Assembly: GCA_948567375.1 (NCBI GenBank)
Contig: OX419756.1
Span: 53,546,552 to 53,610,551 of the forward strand
Reading direction: 5' to 3'
Source: Lunularia cruciata
Lineage: Eukaryota; Streptophyta; Marchantiopsida; Lunulariales; Lunulariaceae
DNA length: 64,000 nucleotides
Position numbers and translations under genes: made by a program. The notes beneath the pieces were generated by a model. It ran no database searches and was not told the DNA's origin. It worked only from the letters and a program-made list of their open reading frames with translations. Positions 9,669 to 20,286 of the stretch are shown in pieces (the first letter of the stretch is position 1; each line of letters starts with the position of its first letter).

Positions 9669-12600
9669 ATGGGGAAACTTCCGGTTTTCTTTGGCAAGGA
9701 TGGAGAAGATGTGGAGGCCTTTGTGAGAGACTTCAAGAGAGCTTGCATAGGAAACAATGAGAGGAGGAAGAATGAGTGGGCCTCATTATTACCAGATTTC
9801 TTTGAGGATGCAGCACTTACATGGTATGAGTCAGAATACCAAAAGAGAGAGAGGAGAGAGGGGGAAGAGGAGTCTTGGGAGACTTTGACTTCAGCACTCA
9901 TTGAGAACTTTCTTCCTGATGAGAGTTATGAGAGATTGATGAGTGAGGTTACATTTCTCAAGCAAGGAGATGGAGAGAAAGTGAGGGTCTATGTGGAAAG
10001 AGTGGAAAAGTTGGAGTCCAGATTTCGCATAGTGTTGAGGAAGGGTGGGGATGATGTGGAGACTACAATGATTGGCATAGGGGCCATGCTCACCAAGAAT
10101 TTTGTGGGAGGATTGAGACCACAAATTAGAAGCAAGGTGAGATATGAGAAACCTTCTTCCAAGGTTGAAGCTATCAAGATCGCAATTCGTATGGAGGAGA
10201 GTTTGGAAGGGGATGAGAGTGATTTGGTGGTGAAGGAGGTTGTGCATCCTCCTCAAGGCTACAAGTATGGTGGAACTTCTGATACTTTGGTGACAAGGGT
10301 TGCACCACAAGTAGTAGTTGCTCCAATTCTTGCACCTCCACCAAAAGATCCACTCCAAACCATCACAGAACAACTTGCGGATCTCAAGATCAATGTGGTG
10401 CAACTATGGGAGAAGAGAGAGGTGGATCAGAATGTAGGGAGAGGACCTAGGAGTTATGGAAACTATCCATATAGAGGAGGCCAACCAGCCAACAATTTCG
10501 ATGATAGAAATTGTTTTGGTTGTGGAGGAAGAGGCCATATCCAAAGGAATTGCCCAAATTCCACTTACCATGGAGGAAGGGGTTATGAGGGAGCCAATAG
10601 AGGGAAAGAGGGAGGTAGTGAAACCCAAGTGGCTCCTAATCCCAACAAAGGTAAGGGGATAGCATCCATAGATGTGGTTGAGAGCAAGTATGAGAAGGGA
10701 GAGTGCTCAAACTCCAAGGGTCTGAATTTGGAGCTTTTGGCACAAGAGAAGAAGAGAGCTCGTTTTGCAGAGGATGTTCACTCTTCTCAAGGATTTACTT
10801 CAAGCAAGGATACTCCTATGTCTACTAGGAGCACTCGCACCTCAACACCATCAACAACAAAGACTCCAAGGAAGAAGTTGGGGATGGAGGACTTCTTGAT
10901 CTCCAAGCAACAATGGAACTACAATGTGTTGGAGGATGTTGGTAGTCACAAGGCTAACATCACAGTGGGCCAATTAATTGCTTTGAACCCTACCTTGAGA
11001 AAGGAACTTAGAGGTGGTTTGAGTTCTACAAGGAGCAAGAAGAAGAAGAAGGCAAAAGTTCCAATATCAATGGGGGTGGTGGATGCCAAGCCAGCACCAT
11101 GGGAAGCTTGTGAATATGCCTCCAAGATTGATGTGAGAGTGAATGGTCACAACATCAAGGATGCATTGGTTGATGGAGGATCAGCAGTGAATGCCATGTC
11201 AGAAAGGTTGATGAAGAAGTTGGGTATGATACCCTCAAGAGCTTCAACATTTGTGGTGAGCATGGCAAACAAGCAACAAGTTCGACCAGTAGGAGTGATG
11301 GATAAGGTGGTAGTTTCAGTTATGGGAGTTCAAAATCTCATGACTTTCCAAGTCTTGAAGGATTCAAGCTATGACTTACTTCTTGGGAGGCCATGGTTGA
11401 GAGCAGCACGCACAACTGATCGATGGCACAAAGGGTACTTAAGGATTGGGCCATCAAACCATAGAGTCACTGTTCCTGTGACTAACACCACCAACACCTC
11501 ACATTCAGATACCCCATCTTCTGATTATTGGGAATCTGATTCTGAAGGAGGAGCTTCAGGTGTGGACACAAGCATGGAAGAGGAGACTTCCACGGAGGAG
11601 GATGAATCTGAATCTGATTCAGATGTGTATCCCTTGTGTGCTATGGATTTTGCACCTAAGCCAGAGGTTTTGAAGGACCCAGATAAATCACCATTGACAC
11701 TTGAGGAGGTAGAGAGAAGGTTATCTACCCTCAAGTATGGCCCAAATGTTACCAAGGAGGAGAAGGTGAGATTTGAGGAGATTTTCCGCAAGTTCATCCA
11801 TGTGTTTGCTTTTAGTTACAAGGATTTGAAGGAAGTCACCTTGGAGGAGCACAAGATAGAGGTGGAGTCACATGCAAGACCAATCCGCCAAAAGCAACAT
11901 CGCATTAGCCCACCAATATCTTTGGTTGTGAAGGAGGAGATTGATAAGCTCAAGGAGGCTGGATTTATCTTTGAGGTGGAGAATTCAGAATGGGTGTCTC
12001 CAATTGTCATTGTGAAGAAAAAGAATGGCAAGCTTCGGGTATGTGTGGATTACAAGAAGCTCAATGCTGTTACCAAGAAGGACTACTACCCATTGCCATT
12101 CATTGATGAGATCTTGGAGGAGGTTGCAGGTCATGAGAGGTACAGTTTTGGAGATGGTTATAGTGGATATAACCAAATCAAGATTGCACCAGAGCATCAA
12201 CAACTCACCACGTTCACCACACCTTGGGGAACTTACGCTTTCAAGGTCATGCCTTTTGGGCTTTGCAATGCTCCAGCCACATTCCAACGGTTCATGAACA
12301 AGGTATTTGAACCTTTCATTGGGAAATTTGTGAGAGATTTCATTGATGACTTTTGTGTCTATGGGAGCAAGGAGGAGCACTTTGAGCACCTAATCAAAGT
12401 CTTGCAACGCTTGGATGAGGCAAATGCATCACTCAACCCAGAGAAGTGCATTTTTGGATGTGAAGAAGGTCTACTTTTGGGGCACATCATCTCCAAGGAT
12501 GGAATAGCAGTTGATCTTGAGAAGGTGAGGAAAATCTCAGACCTTCCATTCCCTTCAAGCTTGACAAAGTTACGCCAATTCTTGGGAATGGTTGGGTACT

Positions 12601-14495
12601 ATAGGAGGTTCATCTTCTCATTTTCCAACAAGGCTTATGCATTGACCATCTACATGAAGAAGGGTGTAGATTACATGGTGATTTTGGAAGACAAGGAGGC
12701 TCTCAAAGCTTTTGAGGAGCTCAAGCAATCCCTTGTTGTAGCTCCAATTCTTGCTAAACCTGATTGGAGTAAGCCTTTCATCCTCTACACTGATGCTTCT
12801 AATGTAGCTATAGGATGCACTCTTAGTCAATTAGACCAAGATGGGCATGATCATCCAATAGCTTATGCTAGTAGGCAGATGGTTTCAGCAGAGAAGAACT
12901 ACTCTGTCACAGAGAGAGAAGGGTTGGCAGTGATCTTTGGTCTCAAGAAGTTTAGACACTACTTGATTGGAGGCAAAGCCACAATTGTCACGGATCACAA
13001 GGCTTTGAAGTACATCTTCAACAAGCCTAATGTTGAAGGGAGACTAGCAAGGTGGATGATACTCTTGTCTGAGTATGACTACACAATTGAGGATAGGCCA
13101 GGAAAGAAACATGCAAATGCTGATTTGTTATCTAGAGCCTATGATCATGATGGAGATGAGCCAGTAGATGATTCCTTCCCGGATGAGGAGCTCATGACAA
13201 TCTCAGTCACTCAAGAGATTCCAATGGAGTACAAGGAGATTGTGGATTTTGTGACAAGAGGTAACTATCCAGAAGGGATGCATGCTAGGGAGAGGAAGGC
13301 CCTTGCAGCAAGATCTAGACCTTACACAATGGTGGAGGATATTCTTTTTCACCAAGGAGCAAATGGTCTACTTCGAAGAGCAGTGGGTAAGGAAGAGTCT
13401 ATCCTACTCATAAAGGAGTTTCATGAAGGTTTAGTATGTGGAGGACACTTTGCAGGAAAGGTGACTGCTTTCAAGATTCTAGATGCAGGTTACCATTGGA
13501 GAGGGATTTTCAAGGATTGTCTTGATTATTGCAAAACTTGTCATGTTTGTCAAGCTTTTGCTAGAAAGTCTACATCCACTCCACCACTTAGATCAATTCC
13601 ATTGCTAGGACCCTTTGAGAAGTGGGGAATTGATTTTGTAGGACCTCTCAATAGAACCCCAAGGAACAATCGGTACATTGTGGTAGTTACTGATTACCTT
13701 ACCAAGTGGGTTGAGGCTAGACCATTGAGGGACAAGAATGAAGATGAAGTGGGTAGATTTCTTTATGAACGCATTATCACTAGGTTTGGATGCCCTTTGG
13801 AGTTGGTTTCTGATAGAGGAGGAGAGTTTACAGGAAGCATTACTACAGCCATGCTACGACATTTCTCTATCACACATAGAGTAACTACATCCTATAAGCC
13901 AAATTCCAATGGCTTGGCAGAGAGAACCAATCAGACCTTGTGCATGATGTTGGCCAAAGATGCAGAAATGGAGGGGGCTAAACATCATTGGGACAAGAGG
14001 ATTCATGCAGTTTTGTGGGAGTATAGGACAACCATGAAGACTTCCACTGGATATTCTCCATTCCAATTGGTGTATGGTATTGAGTCTACCTTACCTATTC
14101 ACTTTGATCTTCCTACCTTCCAAAGCATTCATAGGAGATTGAAGAAAGCACAAGGAAGTGATGCAGAGAAGTCAAGGAAGGATCAACTCATGGAGTTGGA
14201 AGAGGCAAGAGCAGTTGCTATGGTTCGAGTGGAGCAAGCCCAAAGGAAACAAAAGGAGAGCTATGACAAGAGGCAAGGCAAGAAGAAGGTGGAGCCTTTC
14301 AAAGAAGGTGATTGGGTAATGTTGTTTGATTCCATTCGATTCAAGAGAGTGCAAAAGAAGTTTTTGCCTAAGTACTTTGGACCTTTCATAGTAGAGAAGG
14401 TGTGGGGCAATTACACCTATGATCTCAAGGAGTTGGGAGGAAGACACTTTGATAGGATTAACCATGATAAGTTGAAGATGTACCATAGAAGGTAG
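9669..14495 (+). CDS. A1 Gag-Pol polyprotein (Ty3/gypsy)
   Basis: A single open frame of 1,608 codons. Gag occupies about residues 1-300, with a retrotransposon gag domain and a zinc knuckle CFGCGGRGHIQRNC at 282-295. Protease is around 485-580 with the unusual active-site string VDGGSAVNAM (Asp 502), where DTG or DSG is usual. RT is ~735-945, with GDGYSGY (Asp 829) and FIDDF (Asp 893/894). RNase H is ~1035-1155, with YTDAS (Asp 1042), TEREGLAVIF, TDHKALKY and NADLLSR. Integrase has an HHCC finger (~1250-1295) and core residues Asp 1322 (WGIDFVGP), Asp 1382 (VSDRGGEF) and Glu 1418 (GLAERTN), an exact D-35-E spacing. The C-terminus ends HFDRINHDKLKMYHRR without a chromodomain. Gag and Pol share one frame, so their ratio is not set by a frameshift. 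All catalytic positions I can check are present, except the protease variant, which the family shares. The start follows the purine-rich leader. Confidence 0.95.
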   Translation: MGKLPVFFGKDGEDVEAFVRDFKRACIGNNERRKNEWASLLPDFFEDAALTWYESEYQKRERREGEEESWETLTSALIENFLPDESYERLMSEVTFLKQGDGEKVRVYVERVEKLESRFRIVLRKGGDDVETTMIGIGAMLTKNFVGGLRPQIRSKVRYEKPSSKVEAIKIAIRMEESLEGDESDLVVKEVVHPPQGYKYGGTSDTLVTRVAPQVVVAPILAPPPKDPLQTITEQLADLKINVVQLWEKREVDQNVGRGPRSYGNYPYRGGQPANNFDDRNCFGCGGRGHIQRNCPNSTYHGGRGYEGANRGKEGGSETQVAPNPNKGKGIASIDVVESKYEKGECSNSKGLNLELLAQEKKRARFAEDVHSSQGFTSSKDTPMSTRSTRTSTPSTTKTPRKKLGMEDFLISKQQWNYNVLEDVGSHKANITVGQLIALNPTLRKELRGGLSSTRSKKKKKAKVPISMGVVDAKPAPWEACEYASKIDVRVNGHNIKDALVDGGSAVNAMSERLMKKLGMIPSRASTFVVSMANKQQVRPVGVMDKVVVSVMGVQNLMTFQVLKDSSYDLLLGRPWLRAARTTDRWHKGYLRIGPSNHRVTVPVTNTTNTSHSDTPSSDYWESDSEGGASGVDTSMEEETSTEEDESESDSDVYPLCAMDFAPKPEVLKDPDKSPLTLEEVERRLSTLKYGPNVTKEEKVRFEEIFRKFIHVFAFSYKDLKEVTLEEHKIEVESHARPIRQKQHRISPPISLVVKEEIDKLKEAGFIFEVENSEWVSPIVIVKKKNGKLRVCVDYKKLNAVTKKDYYPLPFIDEILEEVAGHERYSFGDGYSGYNQIKIAPEHQQLTTFTTPWGTYAFKVMPFGLCNAPATFQRFMNKVFEPFIGKFVRDFIDDFCVYGSKEEHFEHLIKVLQRLDEANASLNPEKCIFGCEEGLLLGHIISKDGIAVDLEKVRKISDLPFPSSLTKLRQFLGMVGYYRRFIFSFSNKAYALTIYMKKGVDYMVILEDKEALKAFEELKQSLVVAPILAKPDWSKPFILYTDASNVAIGCTLSQLDQDGHDHPIAYASRQMVSAEKNYSVTEREGLAVIFGLKKFRHYLIGGKATIVTDHKALKYIFNKPNVEGRLARWMILLSEYDYTIEDRPGKKHANADLLSRAYDHDGDEPVDDSFPDEELMTISVTQEIPMEYKEIVDFVTRGNYPEGMHARERKALAARSRPYTMVEDILFHQGANGLLRRAVGKEESILLIKEFHEGLVCGGHFAGKVTAFKILDAGYHWRGIFKDCLDYCKTCHVCQAFARKSTSTPPLRSIPLLGPFEKWGIDFVGPLNRTPRNNRYIVVVTDYLTKWVEARPLRDKNEDEVGRFLYERIITRFGCPLELVSDRGGEFTGSITTAMLRHFSITHRVTTSYKPNSNGLAERTNQTLCMMLAKDAEMEGAKHHWDKRIHAVLWEYRTTMKTSTGYSPFQLVYGIESTLPIHFDLPTFQSIHRRLKKAQGSDAEKSRKDQLMELEEARAVAMVRVEQAQRKQKESYDKRQGKKKVEPFKEGDWVMLFDSIRFKRVQKKFLPKYFGPFIVEKVWGNYTYDLKELGGRHFDRINHDKLKMYHRR

Positions 14496-14531
14496 AGAGA
14501 CCTTCACTTTGGGGACAAAGTGAAAACTTAG

Positions 14532-14543
14532 TCCGGGGGTAAA
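14532..14543 (+). promoter_or_regulatory. A1 polypurine tract
   Basis: TCCGGGGGTAAA lies immediately before the TG of the 3' LTR and follows TTTGGGGACAAAGTG. This fits the plus-strand primer site. The A2 copy has TCCGGGGATAAA in the same place. Confidence 0.75.
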
Positions 14544-15222
14544 TGTAACACCCATTTGTGCATGTGTGTGGTATTGTGATATTTAGCTTGGTATTACAAG
14601 TACTTAAGAGATATTATTTATATAGAGATAAAGGATGGTTCTATATTAGTCATGGTTAGCTAAAGTTAGTCATAGCTAAGATAGATGGGACCTTACTTTA
14701 GAGGAAGTAGAAAAGATGAGCACCACTATTTTGGATTTTAGTGTGTTGACTTGGTATTATTCCTAGGTGTTTGGCTTTGGGGAAAGAGTTGAGAACTCTT
14801 GGGCCCGCAAGCCTTTTTGTTTTGGATTCTTCTTTAGTCCAAGGATAGCCCATGTGAAGGAATCCTTGCTTTAGTGGTTGGGTCAAGATAAGGGGAATAT
14901 GCCCATGTGAATGGATATTCCTTTCTACTTTTTGACTTTACTTGACTTTTAGTCTAGTAACTTGAGTTACTACGGTAATTAGTAACTTTGGTACGTAACT
15001 ATTTCACAAGTATATAAACAAGGAGTGAGGAGGTACTCATCATCCTTTCATTTGCAACTATCTCTCTTTCATTGAGTTCTCTAGTGAGCAATGTCTTGAG
15101 TCTTGGAGTGTTAGCCTTGGAGGAGTATGATGGAGTTGGGGTTCCTTGCCTTCTTAGTCCATGGTGCGCTACCATAATAGCCATCAGAGGTTCATCCTGA
15201 GTGAGAGACAGGCCGGCTCACA
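14544..15222 (+). mobile_element. A1 3' LTR
   Basis: It is identical in length (679 bp) to the 5' LTR and differs at one position by my reading (G at 15180 for T at 8057), so integration was recent on an evolutionary scale. The TATA box is at 15011-15018. The next four bases repeat the left target GTCC. Confidence 0.95.
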
Positions 15223-16300
15223 GTCCGCACTCCTTGGTAGTTCTGCCTCAAATACTAGAACAACTCCACCAAGGGTTAAACCCTAGTACCACACTACCTC
15301 CTATAACAATACCTCCACTCGTGGTAGCACTATCTTTAGCTAGTGCACCTCCACTAGCTCCACCGACACTACTTGAGCTAGAACTCCTGGGTACAGCCAA
15401 TCTACTCCTAGCAACCAAGCCTAAAGTGATGGAGACATAGATTGGAGACCAATATTGTCTCCATAACTCAATCTCTCCAAATGAGCTCCCCTAAACTCAT
15501 GGTAGTTGTCTATTGGCAGACCGTCCAAATGTTGAAACAACCCCTTCCAAGCCATGAAGGGTGAAAAAAAAGTCGAGTTCCGCATCTGCTATAGATCACA
15601 CCAACTATCAAACTCCTAGATGAAGTCATCTAACTCAATGGTACCCACTATACCAAAGTAATACCTAGGGCCTTTGGAGGCCCCATAAATCTTTTCCATG
15701 TCCCACAACCACGGTGTAGACATGCTAAGTGCACTCTCAACTGAATAAGCTCTTGTGTTGAACTCCAACTTAGAGTCAATCTCCTCCCTCACTGGGACCT
15801 AAGATACAAGCTGATTCCAAGTGGCACTCTAAGTAAACCCATTGCCTACTACATGGCTAACTCCTTTGGGATCCCTAAAGGACTCTATCATGATAAAGTA
15901 ACCACAATGCAACCGCAAACCGGAACCACAAATTGCAATCGCAAGTACTCCACCAAGTGCCAATACCCATAGAACACCACCCACTAATGTAACTCTAATT
16001 GAGATAACTACACTAGGGGAAAGAGCAACCTATAATCTGCCATCACAACACGCACTCTCACGGTCTGCAAGTCATTGGTTCCTATCTCACCGGAGAGAAA
16101 CAAAGGTAGACTGATTGGTCTTCACTCTAGCCTCACTACCAAGAGCACACTAGAGCACCAATGCTCAAAAGTTAAGGCACCTCACATAAATGTGGTGCAC
16201 AAACAAGAAGTAGAGAATGGAGGGTGTCCAATCACAAGAAATCTAAACAAAAACCCTCCATCTCATAAAGCAACACGGGACTAATTTTGCCACCATTTGG
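15223..16300 (-). pseudogene. Family C gag N-terminal part
   Basis: This continues element C beyond the A1 insertion. On the minus strand, gag-like sequence around 15600-15720 (ATGGAAAAGATTTATGGGGC, then LDDFI) matches the plus-strand C remnant near 34510-34610. The region 15930-16150 matches 34040-34260. No long frame survives. The first 200 bp include tandem Leu/Pro-rich codons read on the plus strand (15201-15440), which I regard as chance. Confidence 0.55.
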
Positions 16301-17221
16301 CATTTGACATAAGAGAAGTTTGTATATACGTCTTATGCTACCAAGATCACCAAGAATGGGATCAAACTGCCTCTCCTAGCCAAAGCTACAAGTGTATAGA
16401 TAACAATGGGCTAATCACTAGGACAACAAGTGAGGGTGGACCAGTTGGCTAGGGTACCAATCTAGGAACAAGAGATCTAGGAGTCAAACTTTGTTATGCA
16501 CAATCTAGAAGGATGGGTAGATTTTGCCAAACAATGACCAAGATTTACTCTAAACTAGCTAGCCTCACAACAACAAGCTAGCTTGCTGGCCCTTTAGGCC
16601 TTTGTAGCCTCTCATAGCCCACAACCCTATGCCTCAAATAGCCAAATGAGGCCTTTCTTCTTGCCACTTTGAACCTCATCCAAATTTGGCAAAACTCCTC
16701 CAAATTTGGCAAAAACTCCACCAACTCTAGCTAAAATTTGCAAATTCAAAACTCCTCTAAATCTAGCAAAACTCCTCCCAATGTGGCCAAAATCTAACGT
16801 AAAGTCAAGCAAAATTCTGACATAAATCCTAAATTTGGCTGACCGCCAAATCCTTTGTTAACTCTCACTTGAGCTACACTAAATTAACGGGTTTTTCCAA
16901 ATCACAAATTCATGAGAATAGGTTCCCATCTCCACTTTCAATTTTACTTTCTAAGCCCAACTTGCAACAAATTGGTCATGCTTTCACCTCCTGAGCCCAA
17001 AATCACAACCACTACTTGAAAATTGCTCCTTCTTTGCTCAAAAATAGGCCAGTACTACTACACACCGTCTGCCTTACTACCAAATTTGCATCATGTAACA
17101 AGCTTTTGCACACCAAGGAAAACTTGAACTTTGATTGAGCTACCAACAATTCACTACACTTGGAAATACCACCAACACTCATAGTTTCTACACCCAATTC
17201 TCCTTGACTTCACTTCTCTAA
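16301..17221 (-). other. Family C 5' leader (untranslated)
   Basis: This is the sequence between gag and the 5' LTR of element C. It has no ORF of note. At 16676-16795 it holds about five degenerate ~22-bp tandem units built on CAAATTTGGCAAAACTCCTC. The ~200 bp next to the LTR recur in diverged form at 31640-31850. No clear primer-binding site is readable beside the LTR edge at 17222. Confidence 0.5.
16676..16795. repeat. Short degenerate tandem repeat (~22-bp unit)
   Basis: Variants of AAATTTGGCAAAACTCCTCC occur about five times in a row. The unit lies in the leader of element C. Confidence 0.55.
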
Positions 17222-17670
17222 TGTAATCAGATCGTTTACAACTCTATAATCAACTCAACTTAAATCAGTACTTGATCTATCACTCTATAAAGTGCCAACA
17301 ACTAGGCATTGATTACAATCAAGCCATACCCCTCTAGCTAAGAGAATCTAGGTGATGCTCACGGCCTTTGTCCACCATAGCCAAGAACTCAAAGGCTCAA
17401 CATTAGAGAAGTGAGCTCTCTAGAGCTTCACTTCAAAAGTATACCCCTGGACTTGAGCTAGGTTTGAAACCCTAACGATCTTGCTGATGGCACACCCAAT
17501 GGTGAGAACGGTGCAAAGTGACGTGGGCTCTACCGTGAAGTCAGTACCTTGAACATGAAATTTGACCATCAAAAAGTAGTTTAAAGGAAACTGCTGAAAT
17601 ACCTCTAACTACTATCACTGCAACTCCAATGTTTGAGAAATCTAGATGCAACACTACAAATGGCGTGACA
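17222..17670 (-). mobile_element. Family C 5' LTR
   Basis: About 449 bp, from TGTAATCAG to GTGACA on the plus strand, giving TG...CA ends. It aligns with 3323-3766. Directly after it, family A RNase H sequence resumes, so this is the outer edge of element C. Confidence 0.65.
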
Positions 17671-20286
17671 TCATCTCCATCATGATCATAGGCCTAGATA
17701 ACAAATCAGTATTTGTATGTTTCTTCCTTGGCCTTTCCTCAATGTAGTAGTCATACTTAGATAAGAGCATCATCCACCTTGCTAGCCTTTCTTCCACATT
17801 AGGCTTGTTGAAGATGTACTTCAAAGCCTTGTGATTCGTGAAAATGGTGGCTTTCCCTCCAATCAAGTAGTGTCTAAACTTCTTGAGACCAAAGATCACT
17901 GCCAACCCTTCTCTCTTTGTGTATACATTGAGTGATTACATTTGCTTCATCCAAGCATTGCAAGACCTTGATCAGGTGCTCAAAGTGCTCATCCTTTCTC
18001 CCATAGACACAAAAGTCATCAATGAAGTCTCTCACAAATTTTGCAATGAAAGGTTCAAATACCTTATTCATGAACCATTGGAATATGGCTGGAGCATTGC
18101 AAAGCCCAAAAGGCATGACTTTGAAAGCGTAAGTCTCCCAAGGTGTGATGAATGTGGTGAGTTGTTGATGCTCTAGTGCAATCTTGATTTGGTTTTATCC
18201 ATGATAACCATCTCCAGAACTATACCTCTCATGACATACAACCTCTTACAAGATCTCAAAAATGATTGGTAATGGGTAGTAGTCCTTCTTGTTTACAACA
18301 TTGAGCTTTTTGTAGTCCACATATACCCAAAGCTTGCCATTTTTTTTCTTCTTAATGACAATTGGAGATACCCATTTTGAATTCTCCACCTCAAAGATAA
18401 ATCTAGCCTCTTTAAGCTTATCAATCTCCTCCTTCACAACCAACAATATTGGAGGGCTAATGTGATATTGCTTTGGCGCAGTGGTCTTGCATCTGACTCC
18501 ACCTAGATCTATCTTGTGCTCCTCTAAAGTGACTTCCTTTAGATCCTTGTAACTAAAAGAAAACACATGGATGAACTTGCAAAAAATCTCCTCAAATCTC
18601 ATCTTATCTTCCTTGGTAACATTTGGACCATACTTGAGGGTAGATAACCTCCTCTCTATCTCCTCAAGTGTCAATGGTGATTTATTTAGGTCCTTTAAAA
18701 CCTCTAGCTTAGGTGCAAAATCCATAGCACACAAAGGATACACATTTGAATCAGATTCAAATTCATCCTCCTCCATAGAAGTCTCCTCTTCCATGCTTGT
18801 GTCCACACTTGAAGCTCCTTCTTTTGAATCTGATTCCCAATAATCAGAGGATGGTGTATCTAAATGTGAAGTGTTTGTGGTGTTAGTGATTGGAACTATG
18901 ACTCTATGGTTTGATGGCCCAATCCTCAGATACCCTTTGTGCCATTGATCAGTTTTGCATGTTGCTCTTAACCATGGCTTCCCAAGAAGCAAATCATAGC
19001 TTGAATCCTTCAAGACTTGGAAAATCATGAGATTTTGAACTCCCATAACTGAAATTGCCACCTTATCCTTCACCCTTACTGGTCAAACTTGTTGATTGTT
19101 TGCCATGCTCACCACAAGCGTTGAAGGTCTAGAGGGTACCATACCCAACTTCTTCATTAACCTTTTTGACATGGCATTCACTACTGATCCTCCATCAACC
19201 AATGCATCCTTAATGTTGTGACCATTCACTCTCACATTACCCTTGGAGGCATATTCACAAGCCTCCCATGGTGTTGGTTTGGCATCCACCACCCCATTGA
19301 TACTAGAGCTTTTGCCTTCTTCTTCCTCTTGCTCCTTGTAGAACTCAAACCACCTCTAAGTTCCTTTCTCAAAGTAGGATTTAAAGCAATCAATTGGCCC
19401 ATTGTGATGTTAGCCTTGTGACTACAAACATCTTCCAAGACATTGTAGTTCCGTTGTTGCTTGGAGATCAAGAGGTCCTCCATCCCCAACTTCTTTCTTG
19501 GAGTTTTTTTTGTTGATGGTGTTGAGGTACAAATGCTCCTAGTAGACATAGGAGTATCCTTGATAGGAGTAAACCCTTGAGGAGAGTGCACATCCTCAGC
19601 AAAATGAGCTCTCCTCGTCTCTTGTGCCCTTTCTCATACTTACTCTCAACCACATCTTTGGATGGTATTTGTTTATCTTTTTTTGGATTAGGAGCCACTT
19701 GGGTTTCATTCCCTCCCTCTTTCCCTCTATTGGCTCCTTCATAACCCCTTCCTCCATGGTAAGTGGAATTTGGGAAATTCCTTTGGATGTAACCTCTTCC
19801 TCCATAATCAAAACAATTTCTCTCATTGAAATTGTTGGTTGATTGGGCTCCTCTATATGGATAACTTCCATAACTCTTAGGCCCTCTTCCCACATTCTGA
19901 TCAACCTCTTTCTTCTCCCATAGTTGCACCACAAGTTGTTCCGCGATGGTTTGAAGTGGATCTTTTGGTGGAGGTGCAAGAACTTGAGTAACTATTACTT
20001 GTGGTGCAACCCTTTCCAACAAAGTATCAAAAGTTCCCCCATACTTGTAGCCTTGAGGAGGATGTTTAACCTCCTTCACCACCAAATCACTCTCATCTCC
20101 TTCTAAACTCTCCTCCATACAAATTGCAATCTTGATAGCTTCAACCTTGGAAGAAGGTTTCTCATATCTCACCTTACTCTTAATCTTTGGTCTCAACCCT
20201 CCTATAAAATTCTTGGTGAGAATAGCTCCTATGCCAATCATAGTAGGCTCCATAGCATCCCCAACCCTCTTCAACACAATGCAAAA
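17671..20286 (-). pseudogene. Old family A copy: second gag-PR-RT-RNase H block
   Basis: In descending coordinates: gag from a point matching A1 ~10020 (RFCIVLKRVGDAMEPTMIGIG) with a degraded knuckle, then protease (LVDGGSVVNAMSKRL, ~19170-19200), RT (PPILLVVKEEIDKLKEARF to DFIDDFCVYG), and RNase H (HYLIGGKATIFTNHKALKY). A deletion of roughly 470 bp joins RT to RNase H near 17925. Many stops and frameshifts are present. It continues at 2912-3211 on the other side of element C. At 20286/20287 it is fused to a second, upstream gag-PR-RT block of the same family. Confidence 0.85.

Larger units (their letters stand above)
7421..15222 (+). mobile_element. A1: complete, recent Ty3/gypsy LTR retrotransposon (family A)
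   Basis: A 7,802-bp element with 679-bp LTRs (7421-8099 and 14544-15222), a primer-binding site, an upstream zinc-knuckle ORF, one uninterrupted gag-pol ORF, a polypurine tract and a target duplication. By eye the LTRs differ at a single base (T at 8057, G at 15180). Domain order PR-RT-RH-IN makes it Ty3/gypsy. The FIDDF motif in RT, the lack of a chromodomain and the non-Met primer site place it outside typical chromoviruses, closer to the Athila/Tat-like side. It sits inside element C. Confidence 0.95.
3212..17670 (-). mobile_element. Family C Ty3/gypsy element with PHD finger, host of nested A1
   Basis: This is a degenerate minus-strand LTR element. The 5' LTR is at 17222-17670, the leader and gag at 15223-17221 and 6516-7420, a protease/linker region at 6192-6515, RNase H at 5761-6135, integrase at 4736-5689, the PHD finger at 4055-4318 and the 3' LTR around 3323-3880. 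Most of the RT is missing. Family A sequence lies on both sides (GCTCAT at 3206-3211 and ATCATCTCC from 17669), so C inserted into an older A copy. The target duplication is only weakly recognisable (TCAT). A1 at 7421-15222 later interrupted the gag region. Confidence 0.7.
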
